Below, piece after piece: positions 45,101 through 56,589 of a stretch of 64,000 bases of DNA. The notes under the pieces are model-generated. The model did not search any database, had not been told where the DNA came from, and was given only the letters and a program-made list of their open reading frames with translations. Made by a program: the position numbers and the translations under genes. Source of the stretch: Isoetes taiwanensis (taxonomy: Eukaryota > Streptophyta > Lycopodiopsida > Isoetales > Isoetaceae); assembly GCA_021234155.1 (NCBI GenBank), contig JAJEKV010000015.1:11118101-11182100 (forward strand), in the 5' to 3' direction. Position 1 is the first letter of the stretch; every line of letters starts with the position of its first letter.

Positions 45101-47760
45101 GTTGAACAACCCCCAAACACCTACCATTGTATAATAAACAAATTATAATAGCAAGAAGATTTTCGAGAATGACCTGCCATCTCTTAAATACAAACTATAA
45201 TAATAACAAGAATATTTTTGAAAATGAGTGACATCTCTTAAATACAATTGATCCACAAACAACTACCTATAAGTTGAACAAAATGTATCTAAGTAATCAT
45301 AGCAGAAAAAATGTCACTCAATATTATAGACCGTCTCTAACATGGACTACTAACATTGGTAGATGTTTGCAACATCATTCCACCTAAACAACCTCAAGTC
45401 CTATTGAAATTTAAAATTTTGAATATCTACAATGTCACTTGAAACAATGATTACCTCCTCCACATAGGCCAGCACATCAATTAAACAAACACTTCCATTT
45501 GAATTTAAACACCATTCTATCCATAACATCATGTAGCTAAGCCCAACAATGCTAAGAGATGCGAGTCACCATACTTTATCTTTGGGAAGGTGGAACATCA
45601 TACTGTACGTGAGACGTGTCCTCTTATCTCTTCATGTGATCTCTACAAGTTAGTATGATCCCCTTTTTCAACCTTTCATGGCAAATGTTTTCTTTCCTTT
45701 TATGTTTCATATACAACTCTCATCCAAGCTTACCAGTAAGTTTAATGCCCACCAATAAGTTTGAATAATGGGAATCAATCTTGCAACCTTGCAAACTCAT
45801 GCTACAAAATTGGCCTAGAAAAAACTCGACCTTTGATACAATTTTGCCATACAATGGAATGTAAAAAATTGAACTATATGGATATTAATGCCAATCCTTA
45901 AATATCGAGCCCTTAAACATCCCAATGAATGGCCCATGAATGAAAGTATTATTCTTAATGCAAAAATTCAAAGTTCCACATTTCTCAAAGTATACACTAA
46001 TCTTTAAATGATACACACTAAAATCATCTCCCTCCCATTTTTACTTTAGCAAGGTGTTTTATAGGTGTCTACAACTTCATAGCTATCTACAACATCGTAT
46101 TTATGCCCGGCAACACCGGGCACCCGTGACTAGTATAGAATTAGAATCAAACAAGAAAGCGATGATCCTATTATTTCTCAAGTTCTATTTGAAAGAAAGG
46201 AAATTGGGCGAAAACAATGATAATAGAACCAAATCAGTGAAGCACGTTTTTCTCCAAAAGAATGAGAAAGTATATGCCTGCATATACAATATATAATCGT
46301 TGGTATAGAAAGAATTCAATAAGAAAATAATAACTAAACACTAAAACTTACCAATGAACCCTTGGCACGAAAAGTTCAGCAAATATAGAAGATGTCTTGC
46401 TGCTCCTTTCGGCGCTCAAAAATCATAGGAGCGGGCTATAGAAGCTTGCTACTCCTGCTGGCACATAAAACTCCTAGAATTAGAAGCATTGATTCAGAAA
46501 GTTCAAAATAAACATACTTCCAGACAAAAAGTTGCTAATGAACAACTAAAATCAAAGGTCCTGGAGTAGTCGTGTCAATGATCCATCCCATTTCCAGTTG
46601 AGATCTTGCGAAATGGCTGCCATGTCATTGATCCATATGATTTGCACTTGTATTGAGGCGCTGAAGCAATGAAGAAGTTCCAAATCTTGGAGGGAAAAAT
46701 GATGGACAAGGTTTTTGATAGAAATATGCTTTAGAATTCTCTTAGAACCATACAAATCCATGGTTTTGGAAGGAAACAAGAGGCGATAATAGCAGCAACA
46801 TCAAAGGCAGGAAGATCTCCATTAGCCTAACCACTCTTAACCATGTTGGCTTTTGTCGTCATAGAAACGATTTACTGTTCACCATCATGAAGGTTAGGAT
46901 TCGGAAAAAAAAAAGAAAACGCATGGTGACGCCATGGATGGGAACGTCATCATTGATGGAACTCAATCTTACGGGATACAGGCTCCTTACAATAAAAATC
47001 ATTATATTCTACTCTCTTTTATTCTAAAAAAGGAAAAAAAGGGGGGGAAAGAAAGAAATTAAGGCAGGGAAAACTGAAAAGCAATAGTCATGTCTCAATT
47101 TCAATCGAGAGTTTGCGCATAAAATTTTACTCTTGGGGAGCCCATAAGAAACAATTTCTCAGGATCTATAGCTGCAGCCAGTAAATGGTGGCATCTAAAT
47201 CTAAGCAACAATGGGCAGTTGTTTGCTTTGCGTATCGGATTCCCAAAGCTGGAGGTAGAGTTATATTTTTGCGGAAGCCTACTTTAGAGGTTGATTTTCT
47301 AAACTCCCTTGCGCAGTTTTAAGAACATCAGACTGATCAGAAATTGACAGTGCGGCAACCACACGATCCAAACATCAATGGTTAGATCTGGAGAAGAACA
47401 CTATCATGATAATCTGTAGTGGATTATCACAATAATTTTCTGTGTCAATTATTATGCTTTTCAATCCAATTCAATCAAGTGGTTGTCAACCGTTAGACTT
47501 TGATAAATTTTGAGACGTATGGTTAAGAACTTACCTTCCAAATTCGACCAGAGAGAACTTCAATCCCATTTTTCAAGGGGATTCAAGGGAATACTCTATT
47601 GGATCCTTCAAGATTGCTTTATAGATAAGTTTGAACTATGTCTTGCAACTCTCGGATGAAGGGATTAAATCCCTGTAAGAGCCCATTGCGGTAATGTAAT
47701 AAACACTTAGTGCAAATTACTTGTATATTTATGTCAATTCTATACGGCGTAAATGTTCCT
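42138..47760. other. Long stretch with no recognisable gene
   Basis: No ORF longer than about 118 codons and none with a domain. AT-rich, especially 44900-46300. About 47640-47720 resembles, in reverse orientation, the sequence at 53780-53870 (shared CACTTAGTGCAA and GGGATYAAAYCCCTGT), a small dispersed repeat, possibly SINE-derived. Otherwise nothing found. Confidence 0.5.
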
Positions 47761-47767
47761 CTGTCTA

Positions 47768-50700
47768 AGGTAAGGTGCCCTTCATTGGTTCAGGGCCTGA
47801 ACCAATGAAGGGCCTCATTGGAGATGCCATATGGTGACCTCCATGGCTCACGTGGAGTCTACATGGCCCATGTGAAGAGCCATAATGGCACATTTATGGA
47901 AAACCCATGGCACAAATATGGTTACATTTTGGCGCAGCTAAATTTTGAGAAGGCACAGTTAGTCCTCACTTAGGGTTAGCCGCCACTCCAAGACGGTTCA
48001 CGATGGTGCCCTCAACGATTTTCACGCCTACTCCAGTTGCTTGCATGAAGACCTATGTGGCACAGATTCTGACCTCTATTTTGCATGAAGTTTTACGGTT
48101 TTGGAGGGTAGATTTGTTAGGTAAGGATTCTTTCCTTCTTCTTTACATGCATGCAAGCTTTTTGGCACCCTCTCATGCATCCTAGACTTCAAATTCTAGA
48201 CTTCCTTTGGCGCCTTTTGAAGGAAATATTTCAATGGATTTTAGACTAAGACATGACTGCACTCTCTCTTGGCGCCAAATGCACTCTCTCTTGGCGCCAA
48301 TCCTAGAATTACAGGTCTGAATTCTTCCCTCCAATTTCGTGATTAAAAGGTAAGCATCTCATTTCTGAAATTCCTCACTGTATTAGGCTTTGTGCTCATC
48401 CAATTACTTGCTTTTTACAGGTGCTCATTATTTCATCCTTCTCATCTATTCCACTATCTCTGACCTTGCAATGTAGCTAGGGGGGGGGATATATCCATTC
48501 TTGATCCACCAGCTCCACCTTCCAAGCCCCAAAGAGAGAAGTGTAAGGCCAAGAATCCCCTGTTCTATGCTCAGCCTGAAAGTAAATCCTTGGAAAGGAA
48601 GAGAATTAGAGTTATGGCTAGAGGTAGTTGGTCCATGGAAGCTCTAAATCAGGCCATAGAGTCAATAGAAGATGGCCTCCTTAGTATTAGGAAAACATCA
48701 TCGTATTATGAAATTCCATTGACCACTCTTAGGAGATGATTAAATGGACAGACTGAAAATAAGTTTGGTGCTAAACCCAAGGGTTTAACACATGAAGAAG
48801 AGGAAATTTTGATTGCTTGGTTCCTGGAAATGGCACAACAAGGTCATGGTGTTACCTTAGATCTTTTAAGAGAGAGGGTGGTTGAAATGTGTATCAATAG
48901 GCAAACATGCTTCAAAGATGGTTTACTTGGAAAGAAATGATGGAGAAGATTCAAAGAAAGGCACCCAGATTTGAGTCTTAGATCTACTGAATGTGTTGAG
49001 ATTCAAAGAATTAAGGCAATGACTGATGAGAACCTTCATAATTTCTACTCTACTCTCTCTGATCTGTATGCAAGCTTGCAGCTAGAACCTAGCAGAATTT
49101 GGAATAGTGATGAGTCTGTTGTACAAGCTGGACTTAGGTCTGGTATGAGGATCTTAGTAAAGAAAGGCACAAGAAATGTATATGAGACCATTCTCAAAAT
49201 TAGAGAATGGATTGCTGTACTAACTAAGTTGTGTGAATGCAATAGGCTTTAGAATGCCTGGATTGTATGTCTTCAAAGGAATCAAGATGAAGAATAAAGA
49301 TTTGATGGTTGGCTGTGTGCCCGGCGCAGCTATGGCTTTCCAAAAGAAAGCTTGGATGTCTAATCCATTATTTGATGGTTGGCTGTACCACTTCAAGAAT
49401 AATGTTCCAGGAGGAATTAGTGCTGATAGGCCACGTTTGCTAATATGTGATGGGTATGGCTCTCATGTGTCATTGAGCACCATCCAACATGCAAGGGAAA
49501 TAGGCCTCCATATTTTGCTTCTACCGCCACACATCTCTCATAAACTGCAACCACTGGATGTGGCTTGTTTTGGCCCATTTAAGGCTGTCTTCAAGAGTCT
49601 TTGGGCGAAGTACATGTGCAAGAATAGCAAGACCATGGAGTCTCCTTCAAGAGAGGATTCGGCTGCAATCATTTCCCATGCCATTATTGATTCTTTGACA
49701 CCTTCTAACATTGCTGCAGGATTTAGGAAGACAAGCATATGGCCATTTAATGACAAGGCTGTCCTAGCTAATCCATGTGCTAACAATGTCAATGCACCTA
49801 ATTCTGAGATGGAAGAAGAGGAGAAGGAATCTGGTGATGATGACAATGAAGGTGTTTATGCCAGATTACTGCAGCAAATGGCTGGTCCAGTAGAAGAGCC
49901 TACTTGCAAAGACATCCCAGTTGAAGGTAATGTTGTCAATGATACTTTTTTACCTATTGTTCCTGCTGTTGTGGAGGCCGAACCTACTGTTGTTGCCGCC
50001 CCAATTGCACATACTATTGCTGCCCCAATTGCACCTGTCCTTACTTGCCCAAATGTAGATGTTACTGCCCCTACAAGTTCATACAGATCTGCCTTGCCTA
50101 AAGCTAAGCGTTCTAAGTTGCCTGAGGCAGTAGTGGGAAAGTTGTTTGTCACTTCCAATGAAATGATAGCAGCCATGATTGAGCAGGAAAGACTTAACAC
50201 TGAGGCAATTAGGATTAGAGAAGCCCAACTATTAGAAAGAAAGGCAATGCAAGCTGCAAAGACGACAGCAAAGGAGGTGATGCCATTATAGAGGGCTGCT
50301 GCTAAGGCATCTAAAATAGCTCAGAGGGATGCTGAGCTCCAATATGAGGCCAACATCATCAAATTTAGAGCATCATACTTTTTAGATGATGGTAAAGAGA
50401 AGTCTAGGTTTAATGTAACTGATTTGTTTGGTGAGGCAAGGAAGTTGAATGAAACAGATGTGTGCTAGGGAAAGGGCAAAGACTAAGCTGGCCAAGATTA
50501 GGGGCAGGAACCTTGCAGCAAAGAACATCAATCCTTGCAATCTGTATTATGCTGAGAAAGAAATCCCTGATTCCATTGATGTTGATCCCTGATGTAAACA
50601 TTTCTCATAATCCTTTCTATGGTGATTTCGAGCAAGGTGCATTTCAGGATAGCCAAGATCCTTATTCTGATGATGGCACTTGCTTACCTTGCAGCCTGCA

Positions 50701-51652
50701 AGAGACTCATGAGTGTTACATGGGATATTAGATGTGGAATCAAACTTAAAGGTAAGGTTAAGAATGTGGTATGTGATGGAAATGCTCCTGCATGGGAAAT
50801 GAGGGCAGAGGATTACTGGTCTGAAGCAGATGGATACCATGGAAGAGATGTTGACCAGAATGTGTGTCATGCCATTGATCTTGGAGACCATGCAAGTAGT
50901 TCAGATTCTGAACCAGCTTGCAAGAAAACTAAGTGTCTAGATGATGTATACCAGAAAGAAGCTTATGACCACCTTAAACTTCTTGGCATGTAAGTTTAAC
51001 TCATTTTGTGACCTACATTTTGGCGATATCACATGTAATTAAGCTACAATTATGCTGCAACAGGTGCATAAATTTTGGTATTGGCCAGCTATTGTGGGCC
51101 ATTTGTGTAATTGGGAGCATATATCCAATTCATATCATGTATATCTGCCCCTGTTGTAAAGGTAGTGTAATTCCAGAGTTAATATGATTTGCAATGTCTT
51201 TTATACGCATGTTAGTGTTCAGTTGTTTGGCTGCTCTAAAACTTGAGGCATCCACATTCCATTTCAATTTAAGGTGAGATTTCTTGTGAATTTACAAAAA
51301 TTTTAGTGGGCTAGATTGATGGTGGCAGCTAGAGGCTATAACTACCATCATCAATCTGGCCCAATGCCTTGCTAATTGTGTTCATGTATGGTGTTATGCA
51401 GGTAGGGGTGGTGGACCAGCCATATTTTTTGGCCAAGAAGGTTCAATTCCTTCTGCCCTTTGCAATTTTTTTAGGGGCAGGTAAAGCATTCAAAGGATAC
51501 ATTATTCTGTTCATTGTTCATGTAGAAAAGTGTGCCATTAGTGTGGCATTGATGAGCAACTTGGGGCATCCACATGTGCCATGAAGGATTGTGCCATAAG
51601 GGTTACCCTTTACCATTTGAGGGCTTTAGGTGAGCCATAAGGGTCTTACCCT
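47768..51652 (+). mobile_element. Second pogo-like DNA transposon, decayed
   Basis: The right end GGTGAGCCATAAGGGTCTTACCC is set by the point where the copy at 26069-27517 stops matching. A degenerate inverse of it, AGGTAAGGTGCCCTTCATTGG, lies at about 47768 after a TA. Subterminal inverted bases (ATGGCTCACGTGGAG on the left, its near-inverse on the right at about 51670) suggest the true right end may lie slightly further out. The left end also contains a palindrome around GGGCCTGAACC. Boundaries are therefore approximate. Confidence 0.65.
48490..50993 (+). pseudogene. Pogo-like transposase, decayed
   Basis: Same architecture as the 37.4-kb transposase: HTH_psq (SIRKTSSYYEIPLTTLRR), a CENP-B-like HTH (CFKDGLLGKK), then a DDE_1 core. 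Stop codons interrupt it at about 48738 and 48938, and the first catalytic block reads WNSDESVVQAG. A frame change lies near 49233. From there one frame (49233-50291) carries LLICDGYGSH, QPLDVACFGPFK and an Ala/Val-rich linker. Later pieces encode SLQETHEC and end KCLDDVYQKEAYDHLKLLGM. It is clearly dead but closely related to the source of the 26-kb fragment. Confidence 0.85.
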
Positions 51653-51834
51653 GTACCATTTGAGGGCTCCAGGTGAGCCATAGTTCACTGTGCCATTATA
51701 GGGACCCCTGTGCCAAAAGGGGTCATCAAACATACCATCTTCAAGTAAGTTTTGTGCCATCAGTTTTGCATTTTTTTCTGTGTTTTTTTTGCATCACAAT
51801 GTTTATTGACACTTGAGGTTTCTGTACATAGGAA
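51653..51834. other. Spacer with element-like inverted bases
   Basis: Contains GTGCCAT and GTGAGCCAT words that pair with the left end of the pogo-like element; see that entry. Confidence 0.4.
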
Positions 51835-52986
51835 TGTTTGTGTGGAGGGAATTCTGGCCTAGAAAATTGGCCGACGCGCGTTAGCACAGAGGCCAATTTT
51901 CTGGCCAGAATTCCAACACACAAATATTGCTAAAATGTGAAAATAGGGTGGGCCAGTTTCTGCAAAAAGTTACTGTTTATTCTTTCTCTCTCTTCCTGCC
52001 GGCTCCAGCTATGGCGTCGGATTGACGCCAAGGAGTTTGGCTAGGGCGATCGACTTGTTTTTTACGTCATTTGGAGCGGTTTGGCTGTGGAATCCTGGCT
52101 ATTCGGTTTTCAAGTGGAGCGCCACTCTTTTTTGCCATTCTTGGAGCATTTCAAGTCGATGGCTACTGTTTCTCGAGTTTCTTGAAGCTTTATAGGTGCA
52201 GCTCCTCTGTTTTTCCATAGTTTTGTGGTAAGTAGTTGATTTTTCATGCTTTCTTGCTATTCTTGCTTTTATTGCTTCGATTTTTGATAAATCAGGGTTT
52301 CTAGCGTGTTAGGACGAGTTTCTTGGCCCTGTGGACAAGTTCTTGAAGCTACTTAATGTTGTGGACGAGTTTCTTGGAGCAAAGCAAGGTTATGGCTATG
52401 GAGGTAAAAAATAGAGCACGAGGGATCTGCGTCAAGGTCGTAACTAGATCTACCATGCAGCATTTACTGGGATCTGCTAATACGAGAGATCTGGAGCTTG
52501 AAGAGTGGATAGATTGGCTCAGATTTGAGACCGAAAATGAATTTATGCAGATATTACAAGAAAGCAAGCAACAATGAGAGGGCTTTTGGACTTCCGAAGC
52601 TCAAATAAGAAAAAAGGGGCACTGGGATGAAGAAATACAGTTACCGAGTAAGAGGTGGGCCTTAGATAGAAGGATTGTCTCTATCTCCACCTTGTGATTC
52701 TATGTAATTCCCTGATAGTTTTATGAATGCAACTGTTATGATTTTATTAATTTTATCTGTGTGAATCTATCTACGAATCTGATAAATATCTGGAATGAAT
52801 TTATTGATTTCTGTCTGATCCAGAAATTTGAACCGGAAAACCACACGCTTAAAAAGAATAAATGATTCCTGAAAATTCAAGTTTAGGAATTAGTAATTCC
52901 GGGAAGGCAATGTCTTGTCGAAGCAATGTCTGCCACGTGGCAGACAGAGATTGGCGGATAGGGCAGAAACTGGCCCACCCTATTTT
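51835..52986. mobile_element. Hairpin/inverted-repeat module C
   Basis: A hairpin (arms about 51848-51872 and 51891-51914, extendable to 51835 and 51925; loop includes GACGCGCG) is followed after 14 bases by a 24-bp inverted repeat. This pairs 51940-51963 (AAAATAGGG...TTTCTGC) with 52963-52986 perfectly across 1 kb. The same order is seen in modules A and B. The interior holds an ORF (52356-52577) of unknown nature and may include captured host DNA. The right end is followed by TTACGTA. Confidence 0.8.
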
Positions 52987-54505
52987 TACGTAGATGTCTT
53001 GAAATCTCGGGAAGGTCCTCAAATTTATGTTTTGCTGGTAAGTGAGCCATTCCAGGGCACCTTTACCTTATTGATGGCCGCGTCGCTCAAGTTCTTTCTT
53101 CAGAAAGGCGGCTGTTTCATTTTCAAACGCGGCGCCATAGCCAGGCTTTTCAGTGAGTGCCATAACCGGGGTTTGAGAAGAGCGCTGCCATTTCGTTCTT
53201 TCTGAAGGCCGCCATAGCTATTCTCAAAGGTTTTCCAGATTTTCAACATCTCATCCTCCACATTTTCAAGGTTTCATTCTCTAGATTTATATGAAGGCCG
53301 CCATAGCACCATTTTTCAAGGTTTGTCCAGGTTGCCATAGCACCATTTTTCAAGGTTTGTCCAGGTTTTTGCCGGAAAGTGAAAAGAGGCAGGATAGAGT
53401 TAGGCAAGATGGTGATCAAGAGCAGTTTAGGTCGATCTTAGCAGCCAGGAAGATTTCAAAAATCCGTCTACAGACGGGCAAGTGGATCAATCCATCTTTC
53501 TGGCCAAGCAGACTTTATGTCAATCAGAAGCAGTTTAGGTCGATCCTCCGGGCAGAGTTCATGCTTACTTGTTTTTTTCAATGGCCTGCTTTTTCTTGCT
53601 AAATGCTTTATGTAACCAAGATCATACTTATGATACTCTGAATCCAAGCTTCTTCTGCTTGATTCTAGGCTTTGATCTGGATAGCTAGAGGTTTGTTTTT
53701 TAAAGCTTCTACGGTTTCTATTCAGTGATCGCCATAGCCAAGAGAGTGAACGATGTACAGCTGAAAACAAGATATTTAACTTAACTTGCACTAAGTGTTT
53801 ATTACGTAACACTAAATGTGCGAGCCCACGCCTAAATTTTGGCCATAATGAGCGACGACAGGGGTTTGATCCCTTTAACTGGGTGGTCCAAGCAGATTTT
53901 TCACTTTCACATTGGCAGAGAAGTGGTCTTAGCTTGGTACAAACCATAGTATGGAGCTTCTCCAAGATTTATCTTTGACAGAAACTTTTTCTAATCCCCA
54001 AGGCTTTGAAGGCGGATTTTCAAAGATTTGGGTTTTTTTGATATAACATCAGTGCAAAATCTTCTTCATCGCCTATTGCTGGTATATCTTCGCCAAATTC
54101 TAGAATAGGATGAGATTTTGCAATGGAACAATCTTCATGGCTGGAATATGAGATATGGGAGCTTCTGGTCCTGATAAACGATCTGCAGACTGTTTATCAT
54201 GATAAACAGTTCGTAGCAGGGTAGATGGCAATTACTGCTAATGATGCATCTGAAATCAACGGTTAAGATTGAAAATCTGCGAGGATCCGCCGGTTAAGGA
54301 ATGGTATTGCTGTATTTAGTGAGCGACAAATTCCGAGGGAACCCTTGCAGTTGAAATCAAGAACTTCCGATATAGAAAAAAAAAATTCAATAAAGTTTTC
54401 CGGTAAGAAACCATGGATTTCTTCACATTTTTCCGGCTGAAAACTAATTTTTTTTCTTAATGATTCCTGCTAGTTAAAATTATGTAAGAAATTTAGCTTT
54501 CTGTA

Positions 54506-54627
54506 TATAAGAATGGCAGTTTACTGCCGATTCCCAGGGAGGAATCCCTGCCGACGCGCGGAGCGCGGAGGCAGCGCGTCGGCAGGGATTCCTCCCTGGG
54601 AATCGGCAGTAAACTGCCATTCTTATA
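54506..54627. repeat. Perfect 54-bp hairpin (module A)
   Basis: Arms 54506-54559 and 54574-54627 are fully complementary over 54 bp around a 14-nt loop (GGAGCGCGGAGGCA). Each arm starts TATAAGAATGGCAG and ends CCGACGCGC, so the loop is GC-rich. Lack of mismatches argues for recent origin or repair-based homogenisation. Confidence 0.97.
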
Positions 54628-54633
54628 ACGTGG

Positions 54634-54885
54634 ATGCAACTTAGGTTGCATTCTGCTCTGAATCGCAGGTAAAAACTTCAGAATCGGGGGTAGAAAGCAT
54701 CGGAATGAGAGGTAGATGGCCGGAATGAGAGGTAGATCGCCAGAATCTGCGGTAAATCTTCAAGAACGCAAAGTAATTTCAAGAACTGCCGGTGCTTCAG
54801 AGTTTCACAGAAGTTCCGGAAGAGAAACTTCGCCAGATGGCACAATGCCATTGGCGGATGGGGCAGAATGCAACCTAAGTTGCAT
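54634..54885. repeat. Inverted repeat of module A
   Basis: ATGCAACTTAGG...TTCTGC at 54634-54656 pairs perfectly (23 bp) with 54863-54885. It begins after ACGTGG downstream of the hairpin. The interior has repeated GAATGAGAGGTAGAT-like units. Confidence 0.95.
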
Positions 54886-54892
54886 TTAAGTA

Positions 54893-54975
54893 TACAGGAA
54901 TGGCTCTTTACATGCCATTCCTGGCATGGACCCTGTTTCCATGCCAGGAATGGCATGTAAAGAGCCATTCTTGTA
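54893..54975. repeat. 38-bp hairpin (module B)
   Basis: Arms 54893-54930 and 54938-54975, 37 of 38 complementary, 7-nt loop CCCTGTT. The arms share GAATGGC near their base with module A, but the rest differs. Confidence 0.95.
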
Positions 54976-54984
54976 ACGTGGAAG

Positions 54985-55245
54985 ACAGTTAGAAATATTC
55001 TGCCCGGCTGTAAAAATCCTTGGAATGTAAGGTAAAACTTCTGAATGCAGGGGTAAAACTTCTGAATGCTGGGTAAAATGGATGGAATAGCAGGTAAATG
55101 CCTGAATCGTGGAGTAAATTTGCCGTAACAGGGAGCCGGGGAAGTTCTTCGCTGCAGTCAAGAAATGTCTGTGACATTCCTGGGTTAGAAATTTGCCACA
55201 TGGCATGTTGCGATTGGAGGAAAAGGGCAGAATGTTTCTAACTGT
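54985..55245. repeat. Inverted repeat of module B
   Basis: ACAGTTAGAAATATTCTGCCC at 54985 onward pairs with 55225-55245 (20 of 21). Preceded by ACGTGG, followed by TTTTTACGTA. The interior has repeated GGTAAAACTTCTGAATG-like units. Confidence 0.95.
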
Positions 55246-56002
55246 TTTTTACGTACAGAGTTTGAGTTTATGTATTACGAGTTTATGTAGGACATTTTCC
55301 TTTCACTGTACAGAGTTGGTGGTTCAGTGGCTGTATTTCTGAACTAGCTTAAAACAAAAGCACCCTCGGCTCAGAATCTTATCTGCATGGCAAGAAAAGC
55401 ACCTGCCAAGACTACCAGGTAACCAGAACCTCCGTTCAACCATGATAGAAATTTACCTTCTAAATGTTAAACCCTGTGATAACAGTTAAACCCTTTTTTT
55501 TAGCTCTTTTCCACATATTGCTAACTTGAGACGTGGTCTCTCAGAAAATTAGTTGCATGCGCATCACCGAGTCGACTTCATCCCCTCCTAATTCGTTTCC
55601 TTATCTCGGCATCAGAGCAACATTCTGAGATTTCTGTTGTGGCTTCAAATTTCTGAGATTTCTATGGGACTAGTGCAGGAATCCGGATGCGTGTGTTTGT
55701 GGACAGACAGACTGAGTTGTTTGCGGTTGTAGGGCTCCCAAGTAAAAATATATGTCATCTTGGACGGTTGTTTCCTTCCAAATTACTCAATTAAACTGGT
55801 TGGAAGGTCACTCTATGCTTCCTGCAGTTTCTCCTGTATTAAACTGCTTACTGCTTCTAATCAATTCAGATAATTAGCCAAAACGTCACAATTAAAGGCC
55901 AGATCACCCAATTTTGCCCGTCACCCATCACCCAATTTCGCCCGTCGAATTTTGCCTATCACGGCACTTAGCTGAAGAGTCAGATGGGCATATTCCTGAC
56001 TC

Positions 56003-56010
56003 TATATAAA
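56003..56010 (+). promoter_or_regulatory. TATA box of the dirigent gene
   Basis: TATATAAA, 37 bases before the chosen ATG (56047). It is conserved in the broken copy at 40937-40944. Transcription should begin about 30 bases downstream, after the ATGs at 55984 and 56011 and possibly also after 56020. Confidence 0.7.
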
Positions 56011-56046
56011 ATGGAAAACATGGTTAGGGAGCTTGCCATTCTAAAG

Positions 56047-56589
56047 ATGTCAAACTCTGCACTTATGTTGCAATTTTTTCTTCTGTTTTGTGTTGCATCA
56101 TTCAGCAGGGCGGGGTATTCGGCTTCAGGATCAGGAGGGTGCAATTGCATGCAGGTGAAAAGCAAGAGCATAGAGTTTTATGTACATGATCAGTTTACAG
56201 GCCCCAACAGGAGTGTTTTGCAGGTAGCAGGGCCTGGAACAACCACCAATGTGCAATTTGGTCTGCTAGGGGTGGTGGATGATCTCATAACAGAGGGCCA
56301 ATCTGTGGATTCAAAAGCCCTTGGCAGAATGAGAGGGACTTACACTGTTGCTTCTTTGGATGGCTTCACCTTTTATGTTTCCTTCTCTGCTGTGTTTGAG
56401 AGTAAGAAATATAATGGCACTCTCAATATTTCTGGAGCCAGCAGAATTCTTGATTCCCAAAGAACCCTTCCTGTTGTTGGTGTCACTGGTGATTTTGAAC
56501 ATGCTTCTGGTTTTGCCCATGCTACCTCTGTCTCCTTTGATTCCAACACTTCTGTTACTTTTTATAAGATTCAGTTAACTCAGCCGTAG
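56047..56589 (+). CDS. Dirigent family protein
   Basis: Dirigent proteins act in the cell wall, guiding stereoselective coupling of phenoxy radicals in lignan, lignin or terpenoid biosynthesis. This intronless 180-codon ORF has the usual family length. A hydrophobic signal (MLQFFLLFCVASFSRA) precedes the dirigent barrel, with FYVHDQFTGPN, GVVDDLITEG, GRMRGTYTVAS, FSAVF and a terminal TFYKIQL. N-glycosylation sequons are visible (NRS, NGT, NIS, NTS). The track-longest start at 55984 lies upstream of the TATA box, so 56047 is preferred. No frameshift or stop. The paralogue at 40.9 kb is destroyed, so this is the only intact copy here. Substrate cannot be predicted. Confidence 0.93.
   Translation: MSNSALMLQFFLLFCVASFSRAGYSASGSGGCNCMQVKSKSIEFYVHDQFTGPNRSVLQVAGPGTTTNVQFGLLGVVDDLITEGQSVDSKALGRMRGTYTVASLDGFTFYVSFSAVFESKKYNGTLNISGASRILDSQRTLPVVGVTGDFEHASGFAHATSVSFDSNTSVTFYKIQLTQP

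Larger units (their letters stand above)
54298..55284. mobile_element. 987-bp insertion holding modules A and B
   Basis: Absent from the sister copy, where CCGGTTAAG joins TAGGACATTTTCC directly (36279-36296). It includes about 200 bp of left flank, then module A (54506-54885) and module B (54893-55245) in the same orientation. No transposase. No clear target duplication beyond TA-like bases. Confidence 0.85.
53215..56116. repeat. Segmental duplication, right copy (dirigent upstream region)
   Basis: Counterpart of 35092-36685 plus 40653-41056. It retains the empty site of the pogo element at 55671-55672 and the intact dirigent gene. Private features are a short tandem duplication (GCCATAGCACCATTTTTCAA, 53300-53365) and the 987-bp insertion at 54298-55284. 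Confidence 0.9.

Noticed and set aside
45000-46300. Organellar DNA insertion suggested by AT-rich composition
   Set aside because: No recognisable plastid or mitochondrial gene or tRNA in the stretch.
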